From Bacteroidota bacterium (GTDB taxonomy: Bacteria; Bacteroidota; Bacteroidia; JAHEXY01), in the NCBI GenBank assembly GCA_023251875.1, contig JAHEXY010000003.1, positions 372,001 to 436,000 on the forward strand: a stretch of 64,000 bases of DNA, in the 5' to 3' direction. Below the pieces are notes generated by a model. It searched no databases, was not told where the DNA came from, and worked only from the letters and a program-made list of their open reading frames with translations. Shown piece by piece: positions 10,773 to 17,726 of this stretch; position 1 is the first letter of the stretch, and the number at the start of each line of letters is the position of its first letter. The position numbers and the translations under genes were made by a program.

Positions 10773-11340
10773 TGGTATTTCTTAAAGAAATTAAATATTT
10801 GGTCATTTCAATAAAAAATCCTGCTGCAATAATCCATAAAACAGGTAACCAATAGGGCACAATAAAAGTTGGAAAATTATAGTTAAAAAATCCTGTAGAA
10901 GAAATTAGCATTTCATTAAGAGGCCCTACAATTGCCGTAACAAGAATAATGAATCGTTCTCTTTTTTCTTTATGAATTACTAATGTGAAAAGAGCAAAAG
11001 GAATCAACAATAAAAATGTTAATAGATTATTACCAACAAACCATCCTGTAATTAAATATCCCATTAATAAAAGCAAAGCATTATAGATGCAATTTTTAAG
11101 ATTTGTTTCCTCAAATCTTCCCGTTTTCCAAATAATAATTTCCATCCAAAAAGTAAATTGTACTGCAGCTAAACCAAATTCAGGAAATACCCAAAGTGAT
11201 TCTCCATAAAAATGTGGATGGGTATAATACAATACGCCATAAACAACATGTATAAAATCATAAAACATGCCCAATAGAGAACCAAAAACAAAAACAATTA
11301 AATAGGTTACAATTTTTTTCACGAAAATGAATATTAACAA
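10756..11340 (-). CDS. Unrecognised six-helix membrane protein
   Basis: A 194-residue integral membrane protein with about six hydrophobic segments (roughly 9-29, 52-70, 84-104, 106-122, 130-150, 161-180). Aromatic-rich loops contain YTHPHFYGESLWVFPEF and FPTFIVPYWLPVLW. The overall look recalls small bacterial membrane families of the DUF2878 kind, but I cannot assign it. It is the first gene of the minus-strand operon and overlaps the helicase start by 17 bp, a coupling that may be translational and need not mean a shared function. The assumed ATG is the only one before the first helix. Confidence 0.75.
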   Translation of the reverse strand: MLIFIFVKKIVTYLIVFVFGSLLGMFYDFIHVVYGVLYYTHPHFYGESLWVFPEFGLAAVQFTFWMEIIIWKTGRFEETNLKNCIYNALLLLMGYLITGWFVGNNLLTFLLLIPFALFTLVIHKEKRERFIILVTAIVGPLNEMLISSTGFFNYNFPTFIVPYWLPVLWIIAAGFFIEMTKYLISLRNTNGTIA

Positions 11341-11530
11341 ATTACATGTGGGGCGTTGAATTTATCAAAAAAAAAGAACATTATACCTAAAATTATGCTT
11401 TCATCTATTTAAAGAATTAAACCATAAAGATCCCATTTATTATAAAACCATTTAATGTATAAAAAGAGGCTTCCATTTATCAATTTTTAATGTATATTTA
11501 CTTTTAAAATAATACGTAAAATAATACGCT

Positions 11531-11622
11531 ATGAAATAGCCATGCACCGAACCAGTGCACAAACACTGATAAACATTGAATGGCGTATACCATATGACTT
11601 TAAAAAAATAAATAATGCACAT
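11531..11622 (+). repeat. Dispersed ~90-bp intergenic element, copy A
   Basis: This segment starts ATGAAATAGCC, contains CAAACACTGAT and GGCGTAT, and ends directly at the ATG of nuoA. Closely similar copies lie at 42685-42772 and 53149-53237. Read in frame, it gives a spurious N-terminal extension containing NIEWRIPYDF before the true NuoA start. Confidence 0.8.
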
Positions 11623-11994
11623 ATGAATCCTACCAGTTTACCTATTGATTATTTACCTATATTTTTTGTTTTTTTAGTTGCGGCAGGCTTTGTCGTGGGC
11701 ACTATGTTGGTTTCGCATTTTTTAGGACCAAAACGCAATACAAAAATTAAACTCGACACATTTGAATGTGGTATTGAATCGAAAGGCAATGCCCGCGTTC
11801 CCTTCTCAATTAAATATTTTATCGTAGCCATTTTATTTGTATTGTTTGATGTAGAAGTAATTTTCATGTATCCTTGGGCGGTAAATTTTAAAGAACTAGG
11901 TATGACAGGTTTTGTTGAAATGCTTTTATTTATGGCATTTTTACTTGCCGGATTTTATTACATCATTAAAAAAGGAGCATTAAAATGGGAGTAG
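11623..11994 (+). CDS. nuoA: NADH-quinone oxidoreductase subunit A
   Basis: A 123-residue NuoA, a small membrane subunit of respiratory complex I with three transmembrane helices (near 8-30, 62-84, 92-112). The family loop between helices one and two is present: KLDTFECGIESKG, with the conserved Cys, and then IKYFIVAILFVLFDVEVIF. I chose ATG 11623 because the 27 codons upstream in frame lie inside a dispersed intergenic repeat and are not conserved family sequence. It heads the nuoABC group; nuoB starts 102 bp downstream, the gap being filled by a hairpin repeat. Confidence 0.93.
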   Translation: MNPTSLPIDYLPIFFVFLVAAGFVVGTMLVSHFLGPKRNTKIKLDTFECGIESKGNARVPFSIKYFIVAILFVLFDVEVIFMYPWAVNFKELGMTGFVEMLLFMAFLLAGFYYIIKKGALKWE

Positions 11995-12066
11995 CTTCGA
12001 GAGCCTCAGCTACCGGGCTTTGGGAGTCTCGGCCAACGATGAAGCTGGTGCCTGAGGTTCTCGAAG
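11995..12066 (+). repeat. Imperfect long hairpin between nuoA and nuoB
   Basis: Arms 11995-12014 (CTTCGAGAGCCTCAGCTACC) and 12047-12066 (GGTGCCTGAGGTTCTCGAAG) are complementary at about 17 of 20 positions around a ~32-nt loop. The left arm starts at the base after the nuoA stop. It resembles CTTCGAGAACCTCAGG-type intergenic repeats common in Bacteroidota; it could stabilise or trim the nuo transcript. Confidence 0.7.
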
Positions 12067-12095
12067 GCACAATTAACAATTAACAATTGTACAAC

Positions 12096-12656
12096 ATGAA
12101 CGAAAACAAAACAACCAATAAATTAAATCTTGTAGAAAAACCAGACGGTCTTGAAGGTGCAGGATTTTTTGCTACTTCATTGGATAAAGCAGTAGGCCTT
12201 GCCCGTAAAAATTCTATTTGGCCATTACCCTTTGCTACTTCATGCTGTGGTATTGAATTTATGGCTACTATGGGTGCTCATTATGATTTAGGCCGATTTG
12301 GTTCCGAGCGATTAAGTTTTTCTCCTCGTCAGGCTGATTTACTTATGGTAATGGGAACCATTGCTAAAAAAATGGGCCCCATTTTAAAACAAGTTTACAT
12401 TCAAATGGCCGAACCCAGATGGGTAATTGCGGTTGGTGCTTGCGCCTCAAGTGGAGGTATATTTGACACGTATAGCGTTCTTCAGGGTATCGATAGAGTT
12501 ATTCCTGTTGATGTTTATGTACCGGGATGCCCCCCAAGACCTGAACAAATTATAGATGGCATAATGAAAATTCAGGACCTGATTCAAAATGAATCATTAC
12601 GAAGAAGAGAATCACCTGAATACAAAGCTTTGATGACTAAATATGGAATAGAATAA
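12096..12656 (+). CDS. nuoB: NADH-quinone oxidoreductase subunit B
   Basis: A 186-residue NuoB, the subunit that holds iron-sulfur cluster N2 next to the quinone site of complex I. The ligands are visible: the tandem cysteines in TSCCGIEFMAT, the cysteine in VGACASSGG, and GCPPRPE near residue 150. DLGRFGSERLSFSPRQADLL is the typical family stretch. I chose ATG 12096; an upstream in-frame TTG at 12087 would add only three residues. It sits between nuoA and nuoC in canonical order. The upstream sequence AATTAACAATTAACAATTG is a short direct repeat, and no Shine-Dalgarno is seen. Confidence 0.96.
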   Translation: MNENKTTNKLNLVEKPDGLEGAGFFATSLDKAVGLARKNSIWPLPFATSCCGIEFMATMGAHYDLGRFGSERLSFSPRQADLLMVMGTIAKKMGPILKQVYIQMAEPRWVIAVGACASSGGIFDTYSVLQGIDRVIPVDVYVPGCPPRPEQIIDGIMKIQDLIQNESLRRRESPEYKALMTKYGIE

Positions 12657-12663
12657 TCAATTT

Positions 12664-12730
12664 GATAATTTGGAAATGTACCAATTTGAAAATGAATTGG
12701 AAATTTTCAAATTTTCAAATTTTCAAATTA
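12664..12730 (+). repeat. AT-rich direct and inverted repeats between nuoB and nuoC
   Basis: Units of ATTTTCAAA occur three times at 12703-12729, and AATTTGAAAAT (12683-12693) is perfectly complementary to ATTTTCAAATT (12703-12713), giving an 11-bp stem. Low-complexity spacers of this kind are frequent between genes in this window. Confidence 0.7.
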
Positions 12731-12735
12731 ATAAT

Positions 12736-13245
12736 ATGACAACACAAGAACTCCACGATCAAGTTTTAAATAAACTAAAAGCAGAATTTACTGATGCTGT
12801 TATTTCTTCAGAAGTACAGTATGATTTTCCTGTTATAACTGTTAGCAAAAGCAAATTGTACGATATTCTAAAGTTCTTAAAAACCAATACCGATTTAGGA
12901 TTTGAATATTTAACTACTGCTTGTGGCATTCATTATCCCGATGTAAAAGGAAAAGAATTGGGAATGGTTTACCAATTGCATAACATGCCTAAAAATTTAA
13001 GAATACGCATTAAATGTTTTACGGCATTAAGCGATGCAATTTATCCAACCATTACCACAATATGGCCATCCGCCAATTGGATGGAACGCGAAGCCTTTGA
13101 TTTTTTTGGTTTACGTTTTCAAGGCCACCCTAATCTTATTCGCATTTTAAATACAGAAGATTTTGAAGGCTTCCCTATGCGAAAAGAATTTCCATTGGAA
13201 GATCAAACAAGAGAGGATAAAAAAGATTATATGTTTGGGAGGTAA
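12736..13245 (+). CDS. nuoC: NADH-quinone oxidoreductase subunit C
   Basis: A 169-residue NuoC (30 kDa subunit), part of the peripheral arm of complex I next to NuoD and NuoB. The family signature is near the C-terminus: WMEREAFDFFGLRFQGHP, followed by LNTEDFEGFPMRKEFPLED. The start is ATG 12736 (MTTQELHD); an upstream TTG at 12670 would only translate the low-complexity spacer. NuoD normally follows directly, but here 2.6 kb of unrelated genes intervene before it. Confidence 0.94.
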   Translation: MTTQELHDQVLNKLKAEFTDAVISSEVQYDFPVITVSKSKLYDILKFLKTNTDLGFEYLTTACGIHYPDVKGKELGMVYQLHNMPKNLRIRIKCFTALSDAIYPTITTIWPSANWMEREAFDFFGLRFQGHPNLIRILNTEDFEGFPMRKEFPLEDQTREDKKDYMFGR

Positions 13246-13501
13246 TTCAATTAAGAATTAAGAATTAAGAATGATGAATTAAGAATTAAAAGAGGTAATT
13301 GCCCCGGCCTTTAGGTCGGGGTATAAAAAATATCACTATTGTCCGAGTAAGTGGTCAAGACTAAAGTCAATCAGGGAGTTGCATTTAGTAACCCCATGCT
13401 TAAGCATGGGGTTGTGAAAAGCCTTATGGAGAAAGGGCTTTAGCCCCAATGATAACAAAAGTTTTATTTGAGAGAACAAAATAAAGTTTATTATACCGAA
13501 A
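13246..13501 (+). repeat. Low-complexity repeat plus REP-like palindromes after nuoC
   Basis: At 13250-13289 there are repeated AATTAAGA units. CCCCGGCCT-TT-AGGTCGGGG (13302-13321) is a 20-bp hairpin with one mismatch. The stretch 13390-13413 is a perfect 24-bp palindrome (half site AACCCCATGCTT), and GGGCT-TT-AGCCC lies at 13435-13446. Such GC-rich palindromes standing out of AT-rich DNA look like REP sequences or the ends of a mobile element. No gene is seen here. Confidence 0.75.
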
Positions 13502-13840
13502 ATGACAAAGAAAGAGCTATTTCATATTTTAAACGCTAAAAAAGCCTTTTGGACTTATGATGTAAAAAAAGTGAATGAAATAAGTGACGCACTACTTATT
13601 GAACATACTTTAGTATGGGGAGATGTTGCAGAATTAAAGGCATTATTTTCTTTGTATGAATTTAAAACAATAAAAAATATTTGGAACCTTTATTTAGTGC
13701 CCGATACAAGGTATGAAAAGCTTAATTATTACTTAGCAAAATTTTTCTTTGACATAAAAAACATAAAGGCATATTTAAAAAAGAAAGGGTTTGAAAACAG
13801 CCGATACCAAAAACTTAAAAAGCTTAGTGAAAAATACTAA
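13502..13840 (+). CDS. Probable antitoxin of an AbiE-like (DUF6922-type) pair, possibly truncated
   Basis: A 112-residue basic protein beginning MTKKELFHILNAKKAFWTYD. The FW-x-YD motif and the following ALLIEHTLVWGDVAELKALF resemble small proteins (DUF6922-like) encoded before AbiEii nucleotidyltransferase toxins, as best I can recall. The next reading frame is the C-terminal part of such a toxin, which supports the assignment. The last ~15 residues overlap that frame, where a deletion seems to have fused the two genes, so the C-terminus may not be native. It lies inside the complex I gene series, between nuoC and nuoD. Confidence 0.6.
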   Translation: MTKKELFHILNAKKAFWTYDVKKVNEISDALLIEHTLVWGDVAELKALFSLYEFKTIKNIWNLYLVPDTRYEKLNYYLAKFFFDIKNIKAYLKKKGFENSRYQKLKKLSEKY

Positions 13841-14138
13841 AGAGGTAGAATTGCTTACAGCAATGAAAATTAATACACTATTTTTAAGGGCAAAGTATAG
13901 AGATTATTACGACCTATATGTAATCAATAAAAAAGTTTATTCAATAAAAGAAATGTTTAACATTGGCAAAAAATACATCCCTGAAATAAATCAAAAATTA
14001 TTTCAAATGGCGATGACTTATACCAATGATATTACTGAAGATCATATCAAACATTTAAAGCCAGAGTATAAAATAACTACTCAGGCAATCAGTAAGCATT
14101 TTGAAAACGAAATTAAAAAATGGTTGAAAACAAAATGA
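13791..14138 (+). pseudogene. C-terminal remnant of an AbiEii/AbiGii-type nucleotidyltransferase toxin
   Basis: The translation carries ELLTAMKINTLFLRAKYRDY followed by DLYVINKKVYSIKEMF, which resembles the C-terminal half of AbiEii-family toxins (the AMK...RDYYDLY region). The N-terminal nucleotidyltransferase core with its GGT/S and DxD metal motifs is absent. The only possible start is a TTG within the preceding gene. An intact toxin is about 250-300 residues; here about 95 remain. I read this as an inactivated type IV toxin-antitoxin or abortive infection locus. Confidence 0.6.
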
Positions 14139-14150
14139 ACATACTTCACA

Positions 14151-14966
14151 ATGAAAACTCCTCCTATTGATTTAAATACCCCAGTAGAAAATCCAAAATT
14201 AATTGCTGCTATTAAAAAGCATCAACAAATTAAGTCTGATGAGACGGCTTATGAACTTTTCGAGGCTTTTAAAAAATCCATTTTTTTAGCAGGAATGGTA
14301 CTCAACAAGCGTCTTCCAAATAATTCAGGAGAAATTTTATTAGAAGTAGGAGAACGCTTGCTCATATTCGATGTTTTAGATAATGAAAATAATAGACTCT
14401 TAGCATTATTTGCAGATCATAATCATCTACAAAAATTTACTACTGAAGCCAACTCTACTCTTGTTTTGCCTGCAAAAATGGCAATGGAGGCTGCTGTTCG
14501 TGATTATTTTGGACTTGTAATAAATCCTAACTCTGAAACAGAATTGCGGATCAATAAAGATTTTATAGTTAGTATTCTACATCAAATAGAAGATACTGAT
14601 AAATATAAGCTTCACTCCCAATATGAACCAACGGAAAGCTCAAATTTACCAGAATATATCCATAAGTTTGAAGAAAATAATATACGTCATATAGTAAAAG
14701 ATGATTTTATTTTTGTTGGAGTTGGAGAATTTCCAAAAAAGCAAATACTGAAATTATGGATCCATGAAGAAGATTGGAATAGAGCATTAGTAATATTAGG
14801 TGTTATTACTGGTTATGATGAAAAAGAAGATTCTATCTTAAAGGCACAAAGAGAAGAAAATGAGTGGGAATGGCAAGCTTCTTTAGAGAAATCAAAACAA
14901 AAAAATAAGAGGGCTTGGAAAATTTTTATCTTTTCAGTTATTATTTTGACCTTAACAGGATTTTAG
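14151..14966 (+). CDS. SseB-like domain protein with C-terminal membrane anchor
   Basis: A 271-residue protein. Residues ~20-140 (AYELFEAFKKSIFLAGMVL, LLIFDVLDNENNRLLALFAD, LPAKMAMEAAVRDYFGLVIN) resemble the SseB N-terminal domain found in many proteins of unknown role. Residues ~180-220 (DDFIFVGVGEFPKKQIL, LWIHEEDWNRALVIL) resemble DUF2007, a putative signal-transducing domain. A charged stretch and one C-terminal hydrophobic helix (IFIFSVIILTLTGF) suggest a tail-anchored topology. It stands alone between the AbiE remnant and the antitoxin genes. The function is unknown. Confidence 0.65.
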   Translation: MKTPPIDLNTPVENPKLIAAIKKHQQIKSDETAYELFEAFKKSIFLAGMVLNKRLPNNSGEILLEVGERLLIFDVLDNENNRLLALFADHNHLQKFTTEANSTLVLPAKMAMEAAVRDYFGLVINPNSETELRINKDFIVSILHQIEDTDKYKLHSQYEPTESSNLPEYIHKFEENNIRHIVKDDFIFVGVGEFPKKQILKLWIHEEDWNRALVILGVITGYDEKEDSILKAQREENEWEWQASLEKSKQKNKRAWKIFIFSVIILTLTGF

Positions 14967-15066
14967 TAGTAAAGTATTATTTTAAATAGACTTTAGCCAT
15001 TAACAAATCATTTATGGAAAACTACAAACACTAGAAAAGGAAATCATAGTAGAAAAATATTAAAAT

Positions 15067-15074
15067 TAACTTTG
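15067..15074 (+). promoter_or_regulatory. -7 box (TAACTTTG) for the antitoxin genes
   Basis: TAACTTTG matches TAnnTTTG and lies 27 nt before the ATG at 15102. No TTG is found at the expected -33 position. Confidence 0.45.
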
Positions 15075-15101
15075 TAAAACACATTAAAAATTAAGAATAC
15101 T

Positions 15102-15290
15102 ATGAAAGGAATTAATTTTGTAACCAATGATCAAAACCAGCAAGTAGCGGTAATGATTGATTTAAAAAAGTACGGTGCATTATGGGAAGACTTTTATGAT
15201 TATCTAATTGCTTCAATGCGTAAAAATGAAGAAAAAGTTCCTTTTGATAAAATAGTAAAAGACTTAAAAAAATCTGGCAGACTAAAATGA
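15102..15290 (+). CDS. Small antitoxin-like protein
   Basis: A 62-residue protein: an N-terminal strand (INFVTNDQNQQVAVMIDLKKYG), then acidic helices and a basic tail (KIVKDLKKSGRLK). This is the shape of Phd/RelB-type antitoxins, whose N-terminus binds DNA and C-terminus masks a toxin. No toxin gene follows directly; the next gene is another antitoxin-like frame 36 bp on, with a RelE-like toxin after it. It may be an orphan, or the first gene of a three-gene module. Confidence 0.65.
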   Translation: MKGINFVTNDQNQQVAVMIDLKKYGALWEDFYDYLIASMRKNEEKVPFDKIVKDLKKSGRLK

Positions 15291-15326
15291 GTATGAAAAA
15301 ATAAATATTTTAAAAAATAAATAAAC

Positions 15327-15530
15327 ATGAAAGCAGTAGTAATAACCGCGCACAATCAATCTGAGTTAGGCTTTTTAGCTACTCTCTTTAAAAAATTAGG
15401 TATTTCTTCAAAGGTTATTGACACCGAAGAAATTGAAGATCTAGGTCTTTCTGAAATGATGAAAGAAGTTGATAGAACTAAAAAAGTGAGTCGAGAAACA
15501 ATAATGAAAAAACTGAAAGCCAAATATTAA
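15327..15530 (+). CDS. Antitoxin of the adjacent RelE-like toxin
   Basis: A 67-residue protein with SELGFLATLFKKLGISSKVI and EDLGLSEMMKEVDRTKKVSR, a pattern I know from antitoxins paired with RelE-like toxins in Bacteroidota. It should bind the toxin and repress the operon. The toxin ATG lies 6 bp after its stop, so the two are co-transcribed. A promoter box at 15067 probably serves this and the preceding gene. Confidence 0.75.
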   Translation: MKAVVITAHNQSELGFLATLFKKLGISSKVIDTEEIEDLGLSEMMKEVDRTKKVSRETIMKKLKAKY

Positions 15531-15536
15531 TAAATT

Positions 15537-15803
15537 ATGCAAGTTGAATTTCTTGAAAAGTTCAATCGAGATTTAGATAAAATATCTAATAAATCACTTC
15601 ATTCTTCTTTAGTTAAAATTATTGAAAGAGTGGAAAACGCTAAAAATATTTTTGAAATTTCTAACGTAAAAAAACTAAGTGGGCATAAATCTGCTTATCG
15701 AATTCGAATAGGAGATTACCGCATTGGTATTTTTATAGATAATAACTTGGTGCAGTTTGGACGGGTAGCTCATAGAAAAGATATTTACAAAATTTTCCCA
15801 TAA
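15537..15803 (+). CDS. RelE/ParE-family toxin
   Basis: An 88-residue protein with the RelE/ParE fold signature: helical N-terminus (VEFLEKFNRDLDKI), then NVKKLSGHKSAYRIRIGDYRIGIFI and the C-terminal VAHRKDIYKIFP. The Arg residues in YRIRIGDYRI and the final HRKDIY are the positions used by mRNA-cleaving RelE-type toxins, so a ribosome-dependent mRNase is likely. It pairs with the antitoxin 6 bp upstream. The gene ends 14 bp before nuoD, so any read-through from the toxin operon would enter nuoD. Confidence 0.85.
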   Translation: MQVEFLEKFNRDLDKISNKSLHSSLVKIIERVENAKNIFEISNVKKLSGHKSAYRIRIGDYRIGIFIDNNLVQFGRVAHRKDIYKIFP

Positions 15804-15817
15804 AACAATTGGTCCCC

Positions 15818-17026
15818 ATGGCAAAACATGAAACACTAGAAACAAATACTGTAGTAGAAGCCAAAGAATACTCAACACTCAATCTTGGCCCTACGCATCC
15901 TGCAACACATGGTATTTTTCAAAACATTCTAAAAATGGATGGTGAAATTATTATGGATTCAGAAGCTACAATTGGTTATATACACCGTGCATTTGAAAAA
16001 ATTGCAGAGCATCGCCCCTTTTATCAAATTACGCCCTTAACCGATCGTTTAAATTATTGCTCCTCCCCCATTAACAATATGGGCTGGCACATGACGGTTG
16101 AAAAACTGATTAAAGTTGAACTGCCCAAACGAGTAGAGTATATGCGGGTAATTGCAATGGAGCTTGCGCGAATTGCTGATCATATTATTTGCAATAGCGT
16201 AATTGGAGTTGATAGTGGCGCGCTAACCGGTTTCGTTTATATTTTTCAATGGAGAGAATACATTTATGAAATTTATGAAGAAATTTGTGGTGCTCGTTTA
16301 ACCACTAACATGGGCCGTATTGGAGGTTTTGAAAGAGATTTTAGTGATAAAGCCTGGGAAAAAATAAAATACTTTTTGAAAGAATTTCCAAAAGGCTTAA
16401 AAGAGTTTGAAAACTTATTGGTGCGTAATCGCATTTTTATGGATCGTACCATTAATGTTGGTCCAATTACTGCTGAAAAAGCATTGTCATATAGCTTCAG
16501 CGGACCTAACTTGCGCGCAGCAGGTGTAGATTACGATGTACGCGTAATGAACCCATATTCATCATACCAAGATTTTGATTTTATTGTTCCGGTTGGTAGC
16601 AATGGTGATACTTACGATCGTTTTATGGTGCGCCAAGAAGAAATGTGGCAGAGCTTGAAAATAATTGAACAAGCCATTAAAAATTTACCTGATGGTTCTT
16701 TCCATGCCAAGGTTCCTGATTTTTATCTTCCTCCAAAAGAAGAAGTATACAATAACATGGAAGCACTTATTTACCATTTTAAAATTGTAATGGGAGAAAC
16801 AGATGTTCCTGTTGGAGAAGTATACCATTCTGTTGAGGGTGGAAATGGAGAACTTGGTTTTTATTTAGTAAGTGAAGGCGGTCGCTCACCTTATCGCCTA
16901 CACATGCGCAGGCCTTGTTTTATTTATTACCAAGCTTATGCAGATATGATAAGAGGCTCCATGCTTTCTGATGCTATTTTAACACTCAGTAGTATGAATG
17001 TTATTGCAGGGGAATTGGATGCTTAA
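15818..17026 (+). CDS. nuoD: NADH-quinone oxidoreductase subunit D
   Basis: A 402-residue NuoD (49 kDa subunit), which with NuoB forms the quinone-binding cavity of complex I. Near the N-terminus are LGPTHPATHGIFQNILKMDG and IGYIHRAFEKIAEHRPF; later VGPITAEKALSYSFSGPNLRA and the C-terminal MRRPCFIYYQ are typical. I chose ATG 15818; a TTG at 15809 would add three residues. It is separated from nuoC by the 13.2-15.8 kb insert, so its expression now depends on an upstream toxin-antitoxin operon or an unseen promoter. Confidence 0.96.
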   Translation: MAKHETLETNTVVEAKEYSTLNLGPTHPATHGIFQNILKMDGEIIMDSEATIGYIHRAFEKIAEHRPFYQITPLTDRLNYCSSPINNMGWHMTVEKLIKVELPKRVEYMRVIAMELARIADHIICNSVIGVDSGALTGFVYIFQWREYIYEIYEEICGARLTTNMGRIGGFERDFSDKAWEKIKYFLKEFPKGLKEFENLLVRNRIFMDRTINVGPITAEKALSYSFSGPNLRAAGVDYDVRVMNPYSSYQDFDFIVPVGSNGDTYDRFMVRQEEMWQSLKIIEQAIKNLPDGSFHAKVPDFYLPPKEEVYNNMEALIYHFKIVMGETDVPVGEVYHSVEGGNGELGFYLVSEGGRSPYRLHMRRPCFIYYQAYADMIRGSMLSDAILTLSSMNVIAGELDA

Positions 17027-17034
17027 TTCATTAG

Positions 17035-17066
17035 ATGATTAGCTGATTTGGTGATTAGCTGATTGA
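17035..17066 (+). repeat. Two 16-bp direct repeats after nuoD
   Basis: Near-identical units (atgattagctgatttg, gtgattagctgattga) follow one another within the nuoD-antitoxin gap. Confidence 0.65.
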
Positions 17067-17079
17067 AATAATTTTTGAG

Positions 17080-17087
17080 TAACTTTG
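17080..17087 (+). promoter_or_regulatory. -7 box (TAACTTTG) for the VapBC-like pair
   Basis: TAACTTTG fits TAnnTTTG and lies 26 nt before the ATG at 17114; the same octamer precedes the other antitoxin operon at 15067. A TTG at 17063-17065 is too close for a normal -33 element. Confidence 0.45.
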
Positions 17088-17113
17088 TATTTAAACTTTA
17101 GTATAAAAATAAT

Positions 17114-17323
17114 ATGAGTGATCAAGTTTTGATATCTCAAATGAATCAACTTCCAGAAAACATTAGGAAGGTTGCCTTTGATTTTATTGGATATTTAATA
17201 TCGAAATATACTCCGATAAAAGAAAATGAAAAGAAACGTCCAAAATTTGGAAGCGCGAAAGGAAAGTATAAAATGTCGGCTGATTTTGATGCTCCATTAG
17301 AAGATTTTAAAGACTATATGTAA
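17114..17323 (+). CDS. DUF2281-like antitoxin (VapB-type)
   Basis: A 69-residue protein. The N-terminal helix region LISQMNQLPENIRKVAFDFI and the C-terminal GSAKGKYKMSADFDAPLEDF are typical of DUF2281 antitoxins, whose C-terminal tail wraps the PIN toxin active site. Its TAA stop overlaps the toxin ATG (TAATG), so translation is coupled. It forms the first part of the second insertion in the complex I gene series. Confidence 0.82.
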   Translation: MSDQVLISQMNQLPENIRKVAFDFIGYLISKYTPIKENEKKRPKFGSAKGKYKMSADFDAPLEDFKDYM

Positions 17324-17709
17324 TGAAGTTATTATTGGATACGCATACTTTTATTTGGTTTGTTGAAGGTTCTAAATCATTAACTACTACAGCTAGAAAA
17401 GCAATAGACAATTCCAATAATACATCCTATGTTAGTATTGCAAGTCTTTGGGAAATGTCAATTAAAGTAGGTTTAAAAAAACTAAAACTTAATAGCTCAT
17501 TTGCTACAGTAATTGATGATGTTAGAGAAAATAATTTTGAATTATTACCCATCGAATTTTGGCATACGCTCGAAAATACTAAGCTAGCTCCTCACCACAA
17601 AGATCCATTTGATAGGTTATTAATTGCCCAAGCAATAGTTGAAGACATGCACATTATTTCTGCTGATGATATTTTTGAAAAATATAAGGTTAAACGAATT
17701 TGGAAGTAA
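17323..17709 (+). CDS. vapC: PIN-domain ribonuclease toxin (VapC-like)
   Basis: A 128-residue PIN-domain protein, the expected length. The acidic metal ligands are visible: D6 in LLLDTHTFIWF, a glutamate in SIASLWEMSIK, and aspartates in HHKDPFDRLLIAQA and IISADDIFEKY. The family cleaves tRNA or rRNA and is held inactive by its antitoxin. It overlaps the antitoxin gene by one base. The gene lies between nuoD and nuoE together with a protease gene, in the same orientation as the nuo genes. Confidence 0.9.
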   Translation: MKLLLDTHTFIWFVEGSKSLTTTARKAIDNSNNTSYVSIASLWEMSIKVGLKKLKLNSSFATVIDDVRENNFELLPIEFWHTLENTKLAPHHKDPFDRLLIAQAIVEDMHIISADDIFEKYKVKRIWK

Positions 17710-17726
17710 ATTAACAAATTAAATTT

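Noticed and set aside
11542-11622. N-terminal extension of NuoA from an earlier ATG
   Set aside because: The 27 codons lie in the dispersed repeat; the NuoA family begins near MNPTSLPIDYLPIFF.
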